Below, in pieces: positions 9,801 through 18,551 of a DNA stretch of 64,000 nucleotides. How positions within the stretch are numbered: the stretch's first letter is position 1; every line of letters starts with the position of its first letter. The stretch is from Gemmatimonadaceae bacterium. Lineage in GTDB: Bacteria > Gemmatimonadota > Gemmatimonadetes > Gemmatimonadales > Gemmatimonadaceae. The notes below the pieces were generated by a model, which was not told the origin of the DNA, made no database searches, and saw nothing but the letters and a program-made list of their open reading frames with translations. The stretch lies in the NCBI GenBank assembly GCA_020852815.1, contig JADZAN010000013.1, forward strand, positions 1 to 64,000, read 5' to 3'. A program made the position numbers and the translations under genes.

Positions 9801-9823
9801 GCAAGCACAAAGAACCTTCGCAC
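6818..9823 (-). CDS. SusC/RagA-family TonB-linked outer-membrane transporter
   Basis: A 1001-residue TonB-dependent importer partnered with the adjacent SusD lipoprotein. Order of parts: signal peptide (residues 1-23, ending ASARAQ); a carboxypeptidase-regulatory-like beta-sandwich starting EVTGKVTVAGTGTPL; a plug domain around 115-250 with the SusC motif VLKGAAASAIYGSQATNGVV; then a large beta-barrel ending in the aromatic SVDLGW. The GTG start at 9823 is supported by GGGAGG seven bases upstream. It moves bulky ligands through the outer membrane using ExbBD/TonB energy. The S9 peptidase gene diverges from it, which could suggest peptide uptake, but that is inference. Confidence 0.92.
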   Translation of the reverse strand: MRRFFVLAAALLASFALPASARAQTREVTGKVTVAGTGTPLHDAIVGTVGAAGGARTNERGEYRLRVPNGDVTVQVRAIGYKRQQIRVSASQTTADFALEKDVLQIEGVTITGAATTIERKNAATAVAAVSAEELARVPAPALESALQGKVVGASINMNNGAPGGGGQVQIRGASSLIGNTNPLFVVDGVIISNAVRSNRLAVVTGSLNAGEENGTNRLADINPNDIENIEVLKGAAASAIYGSQATNGVVVITTKRGSATAPRVNFTQRVGTFQAQRLLGSRKFENLGQLTALGLGAEATAAATAACNPKCPYFDYQGQLYGQTDPSFESVVSLTGGVNSTRYFFSGLDRQEAGVIQNTGARRQSLRANLDQAIGSKVTVSLGANILRSFSQRGISSNDNALSSPIYSFGYTPAVVDLRQKNEQGRYILNAFPATVSTSNPFQTMDLMLNNEDVYRQIFSSRVNYAALSMEHNIVNFSLQAGADRFSNENYIYAPQELQFQRLGTVQGGQFPGTIIQGNGTNLFSNVTGSGTWINTTLSWLNATTSFGGQFESRETNDYNIVGRGLGPAQKNAAGAANTSVTNGRTLVLNQAFFAQEELLMFGEKLYLSGAVRGERSSVNADRDKVFYFPRVSGSYRFANPIAGVTELKLRAAYGESGNQPNFGERDLTFASYGLIGGLAGFGIPGTVGNTSVKPERLKEIEYGIDAGFLKDRVRLEATYYDRNIVDLLVRPTLAPSSGISTTTVNGGEMKATGVELGITTIPMQTSNFQWTSRATWYQNKAEITSFPEGVKPFRDNTAARGFGNAYGQLFYTPGHTVSTIWGNGLVNGVQTTQTPLADANPRYVMSFSNDWNYKRFNVNMLIDYRRGGTLSNMTKNLFDEGGNSWDYDEKSPEANVPLGEYRYNTWNGGRSTAVYLEDGSYTKIREINLSYDLPQSWWSVVPGARSGRVSLAARNLFIISGYNGFDPEVNNGGNYVVRFVDLAPFPPTRSFFFSVDLGW

Positions 9824-10209
9824 AAAAACCTCCCGAGGTTGGGGGGGGACTCGATGAACCCGCGTTCGTGACCGCCCGGCGAGGGCGGGAGCGACGATGG
9901 CAGCGACCGGGCGAGGCGAACCCTATCATCCCACCGTCACCGACAGGACGCGTCCTGCGGCACACGTGCGCGAGTCGCCAAACCTCTGGATGTGACGCTA
10001 GAGTGTCAAGAATTTTCCTCGCGCTTTGCGCGGCGCATTGCGCCCCAGCGAAGTCGACGGTTCTCCGCGCGCGAAAAAGAGCGCATAGTCTGTCCTCCAC
10101 CCGTTGCAGGAAATCGCCGAGCGTGTTACCGGCCCGCCAACCAGCTGATAAGCGGTCAGTCCACGTCCAGGCCCGCTCCCGAATCCCCATCCTCCCACTC
10201 GCCGCCACC
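9824..10209. promoter_or_regulatory. Divergent intergenic region, SusC versus S9 peptidase
   Basis: This 386-base spacer between two divergent genes must hold both promoters. A TTGACA word on the minus strand (10009 to 10004) lies in a local AT-rich patch (about 10001-10020), but no good -10 box stands at the right distance, so this is only a weak promoter candidate for the SusC operon. The plus-strand frame is open here but its residues are not protein-like and no gene is called. Confidence 0.35.
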
Positions 10210-13200
10210 ATGCTGCGCCCAACCCCGCGCGCCTCGGCAGCCTCCCCCAGTGCCGCCCCCCCCGCGAAACCACGCCCCCTCTTCCGGCTGGCTACCCTCG
10301 GATGCGCGGTGCTCGCGCTCATCGCGACAGCCGGACGAGTCGTCCCCGCGCAGGGCGCTCGAACGGGGGCTCGCACGGAGGCTCGCCCGGGGACGCGACC
10401 GGCGGCGCGCACATCCACACGACAGGCGCAACAGGCGCTCGAAGCTGCAACGCCGCGCGCAACGCCATCGACTGCCACCGCCCCTCCGCCGGCGGCGACT
10501 TGGGCGGCGAGCGCGATGTCGGCCAGCGACCTCCTCGGCGTCACCACATCGCAGGTCGCCGACCTCAGCGATGACGGGCGCTGGCTGGCCGTGCTGGTGC
10601 AAACGCGCCGCGACGGCTTCGGGACCGACTTCCGGCGTGACGGCGACCCCTCGTACATCCGCCCCGCCGTCTCGCGCCTCGTCAGCATCAACACCGCGTC
10701 AGGAGCCACGCAGGCGGTGGTGGGCGAGCCGCGCGTGCTGCGTTCCCCGAGTTGGTCGCGCGACGGGACCAGGCTGGCCTGGCTGGAGCTGGTGCGCGAG
10801 CGGTTGCAGCCAACGGTTTGGGATCGCGCCACCGGACGCACGCGCACGGTGGCCATCCCCGCCGGGTGGTACGTGGCCGAGAACAGCGACGTGCGCTGGT
10901 CGCGCGACGACGCACGGCTCGTGCTCTCGCTCCGGCGCGATCGCTGGCGCGCGCGCATTCGCGCCGAGTTCGCGCGCATGACGCTGGGCCCGGTCTTCGT
11001 GCAGGACGGGCGCGACCCCTTCCTGGCGTGGGACCGACTGCGCCGCGAGGGGAACGTGCGCGCGGTGTACGCCATCGACGTGGCATCGGGAAAGGCGCAG
11101 GAACTCCTCCCCGAAGCCATGACTGCGACCTTCGCGCTGAGCGACGACGACTCGCTGGTCACCTACGAGGACGACATCACTCGGCAGACGGACTACGACG
11201 TGATCTTCGGGAGCGAGCGGCGGCTGATGGCGCGCCCCTCGTCAGGCGGCGCTCCCTTCGTGCTCCTCCCATCGCTCAAGGGGATCACGCTCGCCTGGTC
11301 CAACGACGGGAAGCAGTTCGCCTGGGGGAGCGAGGGAAAGGTCCGGGTGCAGCGCGCCGCGAGCGGCGCCGCGGCGCAACTGGTCGCCGCGCCCGACTCC
11401 GCACTCGCCAGCGACACGAGCGCCAGCGGACGCGAGGCGCTGGCCAAGGCGCGGTGGACGCTCGTGCGCTGGTCGCCGAGCGGCGACGCGCTCCTCCTCT
11501 CCAACCGCGAGGGGTACTGGCTCGCCCCGCTGGCCGGCGGCGAACGCACGCGCGTGGTCGCCTCGAGCGACTCGGGGACCGCTCCCCGCTACCAGCCGGT
11601 GGCCTGGAGCCAGGACGGGAGATCGCTCTACTTCTCCGTCGCCAGCCGCACCTCGTGGGAGCGCGGCATTGCCCGTTATGACCGCCAGACGGGGACGATG
11701 GAAGACTTGGTGAAGGACGCGCGCCTGTACAGCGGCGTGCGTCTGGCCCGCTCGGGCGACGTGCTGGTCTACTCGTCAGGCGAGGGGAACCGCCCGCAGG
11801 AGCTGTTCGTAGCCGATGGTGCCATGCGCAACGCGCGCGCCGTGACCAACGCCAACGCGCACCTGGCCGGCAAGGCATTCGCGCGCACGCGGCTCCTCAC
11901 CTACCATGACCTGGACGGCGCCACGCGCTACGGCGTGGCCTACCTCCCGGCTGACTACGACGCGTCGAAGAAGTACCCAACGCTGTTCAACATCTACGAG
12001 GAGTTCTTCGACGACACCTTCGACGCCACGATCAATGTCCTCACGTCCAACGGCTACGTGGTGGTGAAGCCGAGCGTCGGCTTCGAGACCGGATACCCGG
12101 GCGAGGCGTGGTTCAAGGGGGTCACGGCGGCGGCCAATCACCTGATCGAGACGGGCGTCGCCGACTCGTCGCGACTCGGCGTCTTCGGGACGAGCTACGG
12201 CGGCTACGCGACCAACCTCCTCATCACGCAGACCAGGCGCTTTCGCGCCGCGGTGAACATCTCGGGGAAGGTGGACCTCATCTCCTTCTACACCGACTCA
12301 CCGCGACTCGGCGTGCGCAATGTCCACGCCGCCGAGAAGTCGCAGGACCGCATTGGCGCCACGCTCTGGCAGCAGCCGCAGAAGTATGTCGCGCACTCGG
12401 CGGTGATGTTCGCCGACCGTATCACGACGCCGCTGTTGCTGGTGACGGGGGCGCAGGACGGGAACGTCCCCGCCGACAACACGCGCGAAATGTTCTACGC
12501 GCTGCGTCGCCTGGGGAAGGACGTGACCTGGGTGAACTACATGAACGGCGGCCACGGGACGCCGAGCACGACGCCGGCCGACTTCATCGACTTCCACGAC
12601 CGGCTGGTGGCGTTCTTCGATCGCACGCTCAAGGGACCGGTGCAGGAGCGCGCGGTGGAGGCGATCTCGCTGCTCGGTGAACCGCTGTCGCGCCCCGTGC
12701 CGCCAGCCGCAACGCTGGCCCGCATGGAGCAGCAGCTCGCCGAGGCGCGCGCCGCCTGGCGCCACACACCAGGCAACGCCGACTCGATCATCTGGTACGC
12801 CCGGCGCACCGCGTACCCGGGGCGCTTCAACGCGGCGATCGCGATCCTCACCGACGGGATCGCGAAGTTCCCCGACGACGCGCGAATGTACCGTCACCGC
12901 GGGCACCGCTACATCACCATCCGGCAGTTCGACAAGGCGATCGCCGACCTGGAGCGCGCCTACGCGCTCACAAAGGACAAGCCCGATCAAGTCGAGCCCG
13001 ACGGCCAGCCTAACGCGCGTAACATCCCCACCAGCACGCTCAAGGGGAACATCCGCTACCACCTGGCGCTGGCCTACTACCTCAACGGCGACTTCGACAA
13101 GGCGCTCCCGCTGTATCAGGAGGACGTGGCGGCCTCGAAGGGGAACCCGGACATGCTCGTTGCCTCATCGCACTGGCTGTACATGACGTTGCGTCGCCTG

Positions 13201-13521
13201 GGGCGGAACGCCGAGGCCGCGAAGGTCCTGGTGCCGATTTCGAAGGAGATGGATGTGATCGAGAACGGCGCTTATCACAGGCTCCTGCTTCTGTACAAAG
13301 GCGAGTTGCAGCCGCGCGACGTGCTGGGTGAGTGGGGGAGCGAGGGCAACCTGGAGGACATCACGACCGCGTACGGCGTCGGCAACTGGCATTTGTACAA
13401 CGGGCGGCGCGAGGAGGCGCGGGAGATCTTCGGGCGCATCGTCCGGGCACGCGGGCAGTGGGCGTCATTCGGGTACGTGGCGGCTGAAGCGGAGTTGGCG
13501 GCGCTGGCGCGTGAGGGGTGA
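10210..13521 (+). CDS. S9 prolyl-oligopeptidase-type peptidase with TPR tail
   Basis: A 1103-residue secreted serine hydrolase. The start MLRPTP at 10210 gives a long twin-arginine-free signal with a hydrophobic core around residues 28-47 ending VVPAQ. Residues about 95-570 form a beta-propeller with repeated SRDGTRLAW-like blades. The S9 catalytic domain follows with Ser662 in GTSYGGY, Asp750 in TGAQDGNV and His782 in NGGHGTP. After about residue 840 comes a region of helical pairs typical of TPRs (for example YRHRGHRYITIRQFDKAIAD and LALAYYLNGDFDKALPL). The usual S9 enzyme ends after the hydrolase, so the C-terminal 260 residues are an added module. It probably cleaves peptides in the periplasm. 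Confidence 0.88.
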   Translation: MLRPTPRASAASPSAAPPAKPRPLFRLATLGCAVLALIATAGRVVPAQGARTGARTEARPGTRPAARTSTRQAQQALEAATPRATPSTATAPPPAATWAASAMSASDLLGVTTSQVADLSDDGRWLAVLVQTRRDGFGTDFRRDGDPSYIRPAVSRLVSINTASGATQAVVGEPRVLRSPSWSRDGTRLAWLELVRERLQPTVWDRATGRTRTVAIPAGWYVAENSDVRWSRDDARLVLSLRRDRWRARIRAEFARMTLGPVFVQDGRDPFLAWDRLRREGNVRAVYAIDVASGKAQELLPEAMTATFALSDDDSLVTYEDDITRQTDYDVIFGSERRLMARPSSGGAPFVLLPSLKGITLAWSNDGKQFAWGSEGKVRVQRAASGAAAQLVAAPDSALASDTSASGREALAKARWTLVRWSPSGDALLLSNREGYWLAPLAGGERTRVVASSDSGTAPRYQPVAWSQDGRSLYFSVASRTSWERGIARYDRQTGTMEDLVKDARLYSGVRLARSGDVLVYSSGEGNRPQELFVADGAMRNARAVTNANAHLAGKAFARTRLLTYHDLDGATRYGVAYLPADYDASKKYPTLFNIYEEFFDDTFDATINVLTSNGYVVVKPSVGFETGYPGEAWFKGVTAAANHLIETGVADSSRLGVFGTSYGGYATNLLITQTRRFRAAVNISGKVDLISFYTDSPRLGVRNVHAAEKSQDRIGATLWQQPQKYVAHSAVMFADRITTPLLLVTGAQDGNVPADNTREMFYALRRLGKDVTWVNYMNGGHGTPSTTPADFIDFHDRLVAFFDRTLKGPVQERAVEAISLLGEPLSRPVPPAATLARMEQQLAEARAAWRHTPGNADSIIWYARRTAYPGRFNAAIAILTDGIAKFPDDARMYRHRGHRYITIRQFDKAIADLERAYALTKDKPDQVEPDGQPNARNIPTSTLKGNIRYHLALAYYLNGDFDKALPLYQEDVAASKGNPDMLVASSHWLYMTLRRLGRNAEAAKVLVPISKEMDVIENGAYHRLLLLYKGELQPRDVLGEWGSEGNLEDITTAYGVGNWHLYNGRREEAREIFGRIVRARGQWASFGYVAAEAELAALAREG

Positions 13522-13622
13522 GGGTGGTGGTGCGACCAGATCAACTGCGTGTCGTCGTGTGACACCGCTCTTGACGGACCCACCCCGCTCACGACCTCCC
13601 GCGGAAACGCCCCCTCCGCGCC

Positions 13623-14804
13623 TTACTCCTCCGGCGGCTGCTGCAACCGCACCTCATCCGGGAGGCGCTCGAGGAGTGGCCGCAGCTCCGCGGCCCGGTC
13701 GAGCGTGGTCACGAAGGTCGTCCCCTTGATCGACACGACCAGGAGCCCTTCGACGCCGTAGAGCACCACGGCGCTTCCCTCGGCGTGCACGATGTTGCCG
13801 CAGGCGTCGACGAAGTGCACGTCGCCGATCGCCCCGTTCCCTTCGTCATCGAGGTCACGGGCGCGCTTGAGGGAGGCCCAGGTGCCGACGTCGTCCCAGC
13901 CGAAGTCGCCGGGGAGGACGGCCATGGTCCCCACGCGCTCGAAGAGGCCGCGCTCGAGCGAGATGGAGCGCACGTCGGCGGCAAAGGCGTCGTGGTCGGT
14001 GAGCACCCTGGCCTCGAGGAGCGCGTGCACTTCGGGCGTATGTCGTTGCAGCTGCTCGAGGAGGAGCCCGGCGCGGGCGAGGGCGATCCCGGAGTGCCAC
14101 ATCGCGCCGTTGGCGCAGAGCGCCGCCGCCTGTGCCGCGTCGGGCTTTTCCACGAAGCGGTCGACGAGCGCGGGGCCGCCAGCCGCAAGGGGGAAGTCGA
14201 TGCTGAGCGGGGCGCCCACGGCGAGGTAGCCGAAGGCCGTTTCCGGGCGCGTGGCCGGGATCCCGACCGAGACGATGAGTTCCTCGCGCGCCGCCACCGC
14301 CCCGCCCTGCCGCAGCGTGTGACGGAAGGCGTCGGCGAAGGCGACGGCGAGGTCGGCGTGCAGGGCACAGAGCAGCGCCTGCGGGCCGGCGCGCTTCGCC
14401 ACCTCGCGCGCCCCCCAGGCCAGCGCCGCCGCCGTGCCTAACGGGCGCGGCTCCACGAGGAGGTTCGCCGCGGGAATCTCGGGGATGGCGCCGTGAATGG
14501 CCGCAGCGATGTCGGCCGACGTCACCACCAGCGTGCGCTCGGCGGGGACCACCGGGTGCAGCCTCCCCACCGTCTCGGCAATCAGCGGGCGTTCCCCCAC
14601 CAGGCGCAACAGCTGCTTGGGGCGGTGCGGCGAGGAGAGTGGCCAGAAGCGCGAGCCGATCCCGCCTGCGAAGACGATCGCCCAGAGCGCGGTGTCCGAC
14701 GAGAGCAGCTCCGACGCCGCCAGCTGCTCGGCGGGGAGGGTCCCGGCCGCGCTGGCACCGTCAAAAGGGGACCATCCGGTGGGTGTGGTGTCGCCGACGG
14801 ACAT
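13623..14804 (-). CDS. manC: Mannose-1-phosphate guanylyltransferase
   Basis: A 393-residue soluble nucleotidyltransferase converting mannose-1-phosphate and GTP to GDP-mannose for glycan synthesis. The N-terminal nucleotide-binding signature is FAGGIGSRFWPLS followed by RPKQLL. Further family marks are RFVEKPDAAQA, WHSGIALARA and GDFGWDDVGTW. The length matches the single-domain ManC type lacking the C-terminal isomerase of the bifunctional enzyme. The start at 14804 (MSVGDTTPTG) is preferred over further-upstream starts, which read proline/arginine-rich non-protein-like sequence. It diverges from the methyltransferase gene; no other sugar-nucleotide gene is nearby. Confidence 0.87.
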   Translation of the reverse strand: MSVGDTTPTGWSPFDGASAAGTLPAEQLAASELLSSDTALWAIVFAGGIGSRFWPLSSPHRPKQLLRLVGERPLIAETVGRLHPVVPAERTLVVTSADIAAAIHGAIPEIPAANLLVEPRPLGTAAALAWGAREVAKRAGPQALLCALHADLAVAFADAFRHTLRQGGAVAAREELIVSVGIPATRPETAFGYLAVGAPLSIDFPLAAGGPALVDRFVEKPDAAQAAALCANGAMWHSGIALARAGLLLEQLQRHTPEVHALLEARVLTDHDAFAADVRSISLERGLFERVGTMAVLPGDFGWDDVGTWASLKRARDLDDEGNGAIGDVHFVDACGNIVHAEGSAVVLYGVEGLLVVSIKGTTFVTTLDRAAELRPLLERLPDEVRLQQPPEE

Positions 14805-14941
14805 GTCCCGTGCTTGAAGGGTACGTCTGGAGGGGATCTGCTGGCTGGCCGCGACGGGACCGCGCGAAGTGCACATCGCTCCCGTCCGGCTGGCCCCGCA
14901 AGATAAACTACTCGGTCGCGACGTACCCCTCCCGCCCCGGC

Positions 14942-15775
14942 ATGCCTCCGTCCCTCCCCCCGACGCCACCCGCGCAAGACCCTGCGCACGAGCCTGTGCA
15001 AGAGCCCGCGCGTTCACCTGCGTCACCGCAGGAGCTGGCGGCACTCGATCTGGACGAGTATCTCCTCGACCCGGTGCGCAAGCAGTCGTTCGTGACGCCG
15101 ATGTTCGAACACATCGCCCCGCGCTACGACGCCTTCACCCGGCTCTTCTCCTTCGGGATGGATGCCACGTGGAAGCGCGAACTGATGGCTTGGTTCGACG
15201 AACGTGCGCCTGAGGGGGCGATGGTGGTGGACGTGGCGTGCGGCACGGGAGACCTCGCGCTCTCGGCCGCCCGATTGCGCCCGCGGGGGAGCGTGCACGG
15301 GATCGACGCGGCGCAGCGGATGATCGCGCGCGCCCGGGAGCGCGTGAGTGCGCGCGATCGCGAGCGGGTCCACTTCTCGGCCGGCGACCTCACGCGCCTT
15401 CCCTTTGCCGACGCATCGGTCGACGTGATCCTGGGCGGCTACGCGCTGCGCAACGTCCCGCGCTACGAGCAGGCGCTGGGGGAGTTGCACCGCGTGCTGC
15501 GCCCGGGGGGCACGCTGCTCACGCTCGACTTCTACCGCCCGCCCCATGCCCCATGGCGCGCGCTCTTCCTCGGCTATTTGCAACTGTCGGGGAGCCTGGT
15601 GGCGTGGTGGTGGCATCGCGCCCCCGTCATCTACAACTACATCGCCCACTCCATTCGGCATTTTGTCACCGCCGAGGAGTTCGCGCGGGCCATGGAGCGC
15701 GCGGGGTTCACGCCCGGCCGGCAGCGCGACCACCTGCTGGGCGGGATCGCACTCCACGAGGGCGTGCGGCCATAG
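14942..15775 (+). CDS. UbiE/MenG-type quinone C-methyltransferase
   Basis: A 277-residue class I SAM-dependent methyltransferase. The core matches UbiE/MenG: FEHIAPRYDAFTRLFSFGMD, the SAM motif VDVACGTGDLAL, GIDAAQRMIARAR, LPFADASVDVILGGYALRNV and LRPGGTLLTLDFYRPP. These enzymes methylate demethylmenaquinone or the ubiquinone precursor at the inner membrane. Menaquinone would fit the quinol-oxidising cytochrome encoded at 40-42 kb, but this is inference. The first 35 residues are a proline-rich extension; the ATG at 14942 lacks a strong ribosome binding site, so an internal start is possible. Confidence 0.8.
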   Translation: MPPSLPPTPPAQDPAHEPVQEPARSPASPQELAALDLDEYLLDPVRKQSFVTPMFEHIAPRYDAFTRLFSFGMDATWKRELMAWFDERAPEGAMVVDVACGTGDLALSAARLRPRGSVHGIDAAQRMIARARERVSARDRERVHFSAGDLTRLPFADASVDVILGGYALRNVPRYEQALGELHRVLRPGGTLLTLDFYRPPHAPWRALFLGYLQLSGSLVAWWWHRAPVIYNYIAHSIRHFVTAEEFARAMERAGFTPGRQRDHLLGGIALHEGVRP

Positions 15776-15883
15776 CCGCTTCGGACGCATGGGCAACGGC
15801 ACCAGCAAGCACCGTCAACCACAGGGGCCGCCGCAGCCACCACACCGACCACCGCCTAACGACGCGCCGACCGATCGCCCCCG

Positions 15884-17470
15884 TCAGGCGATCTCGAGAC
15901 GGCGGGTGTCGCGCGCGCGTTGCAACTGCTCCCGCACGGTCGCCAGCAGGTCGACGTACGTGAACGGCTTCTTGAGAAAGGCGACATGCTCGGGAAGGAC
16001 ACCGCGACGCAGCGACTCGTCGTGCGAGTAACCGGAGGTGAAGACCACCGGAAGGCCGGGGCGCAGGCGCTCCAGTTCGGCGACCAGCTCGGGGCCGCGA
16101 AGACCAGGCATCACGACGTCGGTCACCACCAGGCGCACATGCCGCCCCTCGCGCGCGAAAATCGTCAGCGCCTCGTCGCCCGAGCCGGCTTCCAAGACCG
16201 CATACCCCGCCCGCTCCAGGATGCGGCGCGAGATGGCGCGCACCGACGGCTCGTCCTCGACCAGGAGAATCGTCTCGGACGGGGAAGATGGCGTCGCCTC
16301 CTCCACGACCACGGGCGGCGCAGGCGGCATACCCCCCTTCACCTCCGGGAAGGCGACGGTGAACGTCGTCCCCCGCCCTGACGACGACTCGCAGTGAATA
16401 GCGCCCTCGCTCTGCTGCACGATGCCGTAGACGATCGACAGCCCCAGCCCGGCCCCCTTGCCCGGCGCCTTGGTCGAGATGAACGGCTCGTACAGGTGCG
16501 CCATGACCTCGGGCGGGACCCCCTCGCCGTTGTCGCGCACGACCAGCGCGACGTATCGCCCCGGACGCACGCGCGGCTTCCACCCCGTGGTGTCGCGCAC
16601 CTCGATCGGGACCACCTCGACGGTGATGCGCCCGTTGGCTCCGACCGCGTCGCGCGCATTGAGCACCAGGTTGAGCACCACCTGCTCGAACTGCGTCGGA
16701 TCGACCTTGACGCCCTCGGCCTCGCTGGAGACGAGCGAGGTGAAGGCGATGTCGGGGCCGATGATGCGCCGCAGCATGGGCTCCATCAGCGCCACCGACT
16801 CCCCGATGTCCAGCACGCGCGGCTGCAGGTGCTGCTGGCGGCCTAACGCGAGGAGGCGCTGCGTGAGCGCGGCCGCCCGCCGCGCCGCCACGCGTATCTC
16901 GCCAATGGCGGCCGGGACCTCGCTGGGCGGGAGGAGCTGGTTCTCGATCGCCTCGGCGTTGCCGATCACGATCGTGAGCAGGTTGTTGAAGTCGTGCGCC
17001 ACCCCGCCCGCCAGGCGGCCGAGTGCCTCCATCTGTTGCGCCTGGCGAAGCTGCGTCTCGGCGCGGTGCCGCCCGATGGAGTACAGCAGCGAGCGCACGA
17101 TCAGCGTGGGATCGACGCGCCCCTTGAACAGGTAGTCCTGCGCCCCGAGGCGCACCGCCTGCAGCGCGATGGCGCTGTCGTCCAGCGCCGTCAGCACGAT
17201 CACCGCACTGTCGGCGGCCATCGACAGGACCGCGTTGAGCGTGTCGAGTCCCGTGCTGTCGGGGAGCGAGAGATCGAGGAGGACGGCGGCGAAGGCCTCG
17301 CGACGCATGGCCTCGATCGCCCCTTCCAGCGTGGCAACACGAAAGGCCTCGAAGTCGGCGCGGGCGTCGGCGTTGGCTCCCCCCGCCGTTACCGCCGCCA
17401 CCACGATGGTCGCGGTGAGGTCGTCATCCTCGACGACGAGAACGCGCTCCTTCTGCACCCCGGCGCTCAT
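15884..17470 (-). CDS. REC-histidine kinase-REC hybrid sensor protein
   Basis: A 528-residue cytoplasmic signalling protein with no membrane segment. A receiver domain comes first (residues 9-125, phosphoacceptor Asp66 in LLDLSLPDS), then a kinase with His159 in GGVAHDFNNLL and an ATPase domain (N box in NLVLNARDAV, G boxes VRDNGEGVPP and GAGLGLSIVYG), then a second receiver (Asp451 in VVTDVVMPG, lysine in LKKPF). Such proteins feed phosphate into HPt relays. ATG at 17470 is chosen over an upstream TTG. It lies 30 bp downstream of a lone receiver and an HPt protein on the same strand, which fits one multistep relay. Input is probably through another kinase or the N-terminal receiver. Confidence 0.88.
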   Translation of the reverse strand: MSAGVQKERVLVVEDDDLTATIVVAAVTAGGANADARADFEAFRVATLEGAIEAMRREAFAAVLLDLSLPDSTGLDTLNAVLSMAADSAVIVLTALDDSAIALQAVRLGAQDYLFKGRVDPTLIVRSLLYSIGRHRAETQLRQAQQMEALGRLAGGVAHDFNNLLTIVIGNAEAIENQLLPPSEVPAAIGEIRVAARRAAALTQRLLALGRQQHLQPRVLDIGESVALMEPMLRRIIGPDIAFTSLVSSEAEGVKVDPTQFEQVVLNLVLNARDAVGANGRITVEVVPIEVRDTTGWKPRVRPGRYVALVVRDNGEGVPPEVMAHLYEPFISTKAPGKGAGLGLSIVYGIVQQSEGAIHCESSSGRGTTFTVAFPEVKGGMPPAPPVVVEEATPSSPSETILLVEDEPSVRAISRRILERAGYAVLEAGSGDEALTIFAREGRHVRLVVTDVVMPGLRGPELVAELERLRPGLPVVFTSGYSHDESLRRGVLPEHVAFLKKPFTYVDLLATVREQLQRARDTRRLEIA

Positions 17471-17500
17471 GATCCGGTCACCGTGGTTGCCCAAGCGCGC

Positions 17501-17878
17501 TCAGCGAACCGCTGCGCCATCCAGCGCGCGCGCAATCGCCTCCAGCAGGATCGATTCGTCCACGATCGGCTTGGTCACGTAGTCATCGAAGCCGGCGGCG
17601 ATGTACTTCTCGCGGTCGCCGGTCATGGCGTGCGCCGTGAGGGCGATGACGGGCAGGTGCCGCAGCGCGGGGTTGGAGCGGATGTGCCGCAACGTCTCCA
17701 CGCCGTCCATGCCGGGGAGCGAGATGTCGAGGAGCACCAGAGACGGCGTCTCCCGCTGGAGCCCCTCCAGCGCTTCCATCCCGGTCTCGTATTCGGTGCA
17801 GCGGTACATCCCCTCCAGCAGCGCCGTGGCCAGGAGGCGGTTGTCGGGATTGTCCTCGACGATCGCGATGCGCCTCAC
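17501..17878 (-). CDS. Single-domain response regulator (CheY/DivK-like)
   Basis: A 125-residue lone receiver domain with no output domain. Acidic pocket residues are in VEDN (8-10), the phosphoacceptor is Asp51 in LLDISLPGMDG, the threonine/alanine switch is ALTAHAM, and the lysine lies in YVTKP. It begins with GTG at 17878, which overlaps the HPt stop codon in GTGA, so the two are translationally coupled. DivK-like proteins often act as phosphate shuttles or allosteric controllers of kinases; its position between an HPt and a hybrid kinase suggests the same here. Confidence 0.87.
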   Translation of the reverse strand: MRRIAIVEDNPDNRLLATALLEGMYRCTEYETGMEALEGLQRETPSLVLLDISLPGMDGVETLRHIRSNPALRHLPVIALTAHAMTGDREKYIAAGFDDYVTKPIVDESILLEAIARALDGAAVR

Positions 17879-18306
17879 GCGTCGCCTCCAACGCTCCGTG
17901 CGTACGCGTCGAGCTGCGCCCACGCGAGCGCGGCTTCGTCGGCCAGGGTGGCGAGGCGCACGACGGTGTCGTCGGGCGTGAGCGACTGCGCTTCCTTCTC
18001 CAGCGACAGGGCGGCGGCGCGCAACGACTCGGCACCCACTTGCGCCGCGCTCCCCTTCATGGCGTGCGCCAGTCGCGACACCTGGTACTGGTCGAACATC
18101 GCGTGCGCGGCGTGCATGGCGCCAAGGCGCTGCTCCGACGTCGTGCGAAAGAGGGCGATGACCTTGTGCAGGAGTTCCTTCCCGCCAATGCGCTGCACCA
18201 GCGCCAACGCCTCGATCATCTCCGGCGGCGGCGCGCTCTCCGTTCCCGTGTCTCCGGCGCGAGCCGTGACGAAGCCGTCAACGCTGCCTGATTTGGGGAC
18301 GGTCAT
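17875..18306 (-). CDS. HPt (histidine phosphotransfer) domain protein
   Basis: A 143-residue protein whose C-terminal ~100 residues form an HPt four-helix bundle with the phosphorylatable His81 in RLAHAMKGSAAQVGA, the usual HxxKGSxxxxG pattern. The preceding MIEALALVQRIGGKELLHKVI segment matches the first bundle helices. The N-terminal 28 residues are likely disordered. The start at 18306 follows AGAAGAG-like purines; the frame extends upstream without protein-like content. The stop overlaps the start of the response regulator by 4 nt. It would pass phosphate between the receivers encoded on either side. Confidence 0.85.
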   Translation of the reverse strand: MTVPKSGSVDGFVTARAGDTGTESAPPPEMIEALALVQRIGGKELLHKVIALFRTTSEQRLGAMHAAHAMFDQYQVSRLAHAMKGSAAQVGAESLRAAALSLEKEAQSLTPDDTVVRLATLADEAALAWAQLDAYARSVGGDA

Positions 18307-18551
18307 GCTCTTCTCGTGGACCGGGGTTGCGATGGACCTTCCCGGGGCGACCTGGACGTTCGCCCCGCGGTACACGAGGAAGTATCGGCCACGCGGGAGT
18401 GGCGATGAAGCGAAATTCTGCGCTGTCCTGCACGGGATTCCTCGGGTGTCGCGAATGCCGGTACCGGGCACGGCGCCCACCCTGGAAGACGGCTTGATGA
18501 CTGGAAACCGTCACGCGCAAGTCATTGGCGTGCTTGCATTCACGCGTTTGA

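Noticed and set aside
10004-10009. A minus-strand TTGACA as a firm promoter for the SusC operon
   Set aside because: No acceptable -10 element stands 16-18 bases away, so it is mentioned only as a weak candidate.
14639-14941. An N-terminal extension of the methyltransferase
   Set aside because: The open frame continues upstream but crosses the divergent manC start and encodes Arg/Pro-rich, non-family sequence; start kept at 14942.
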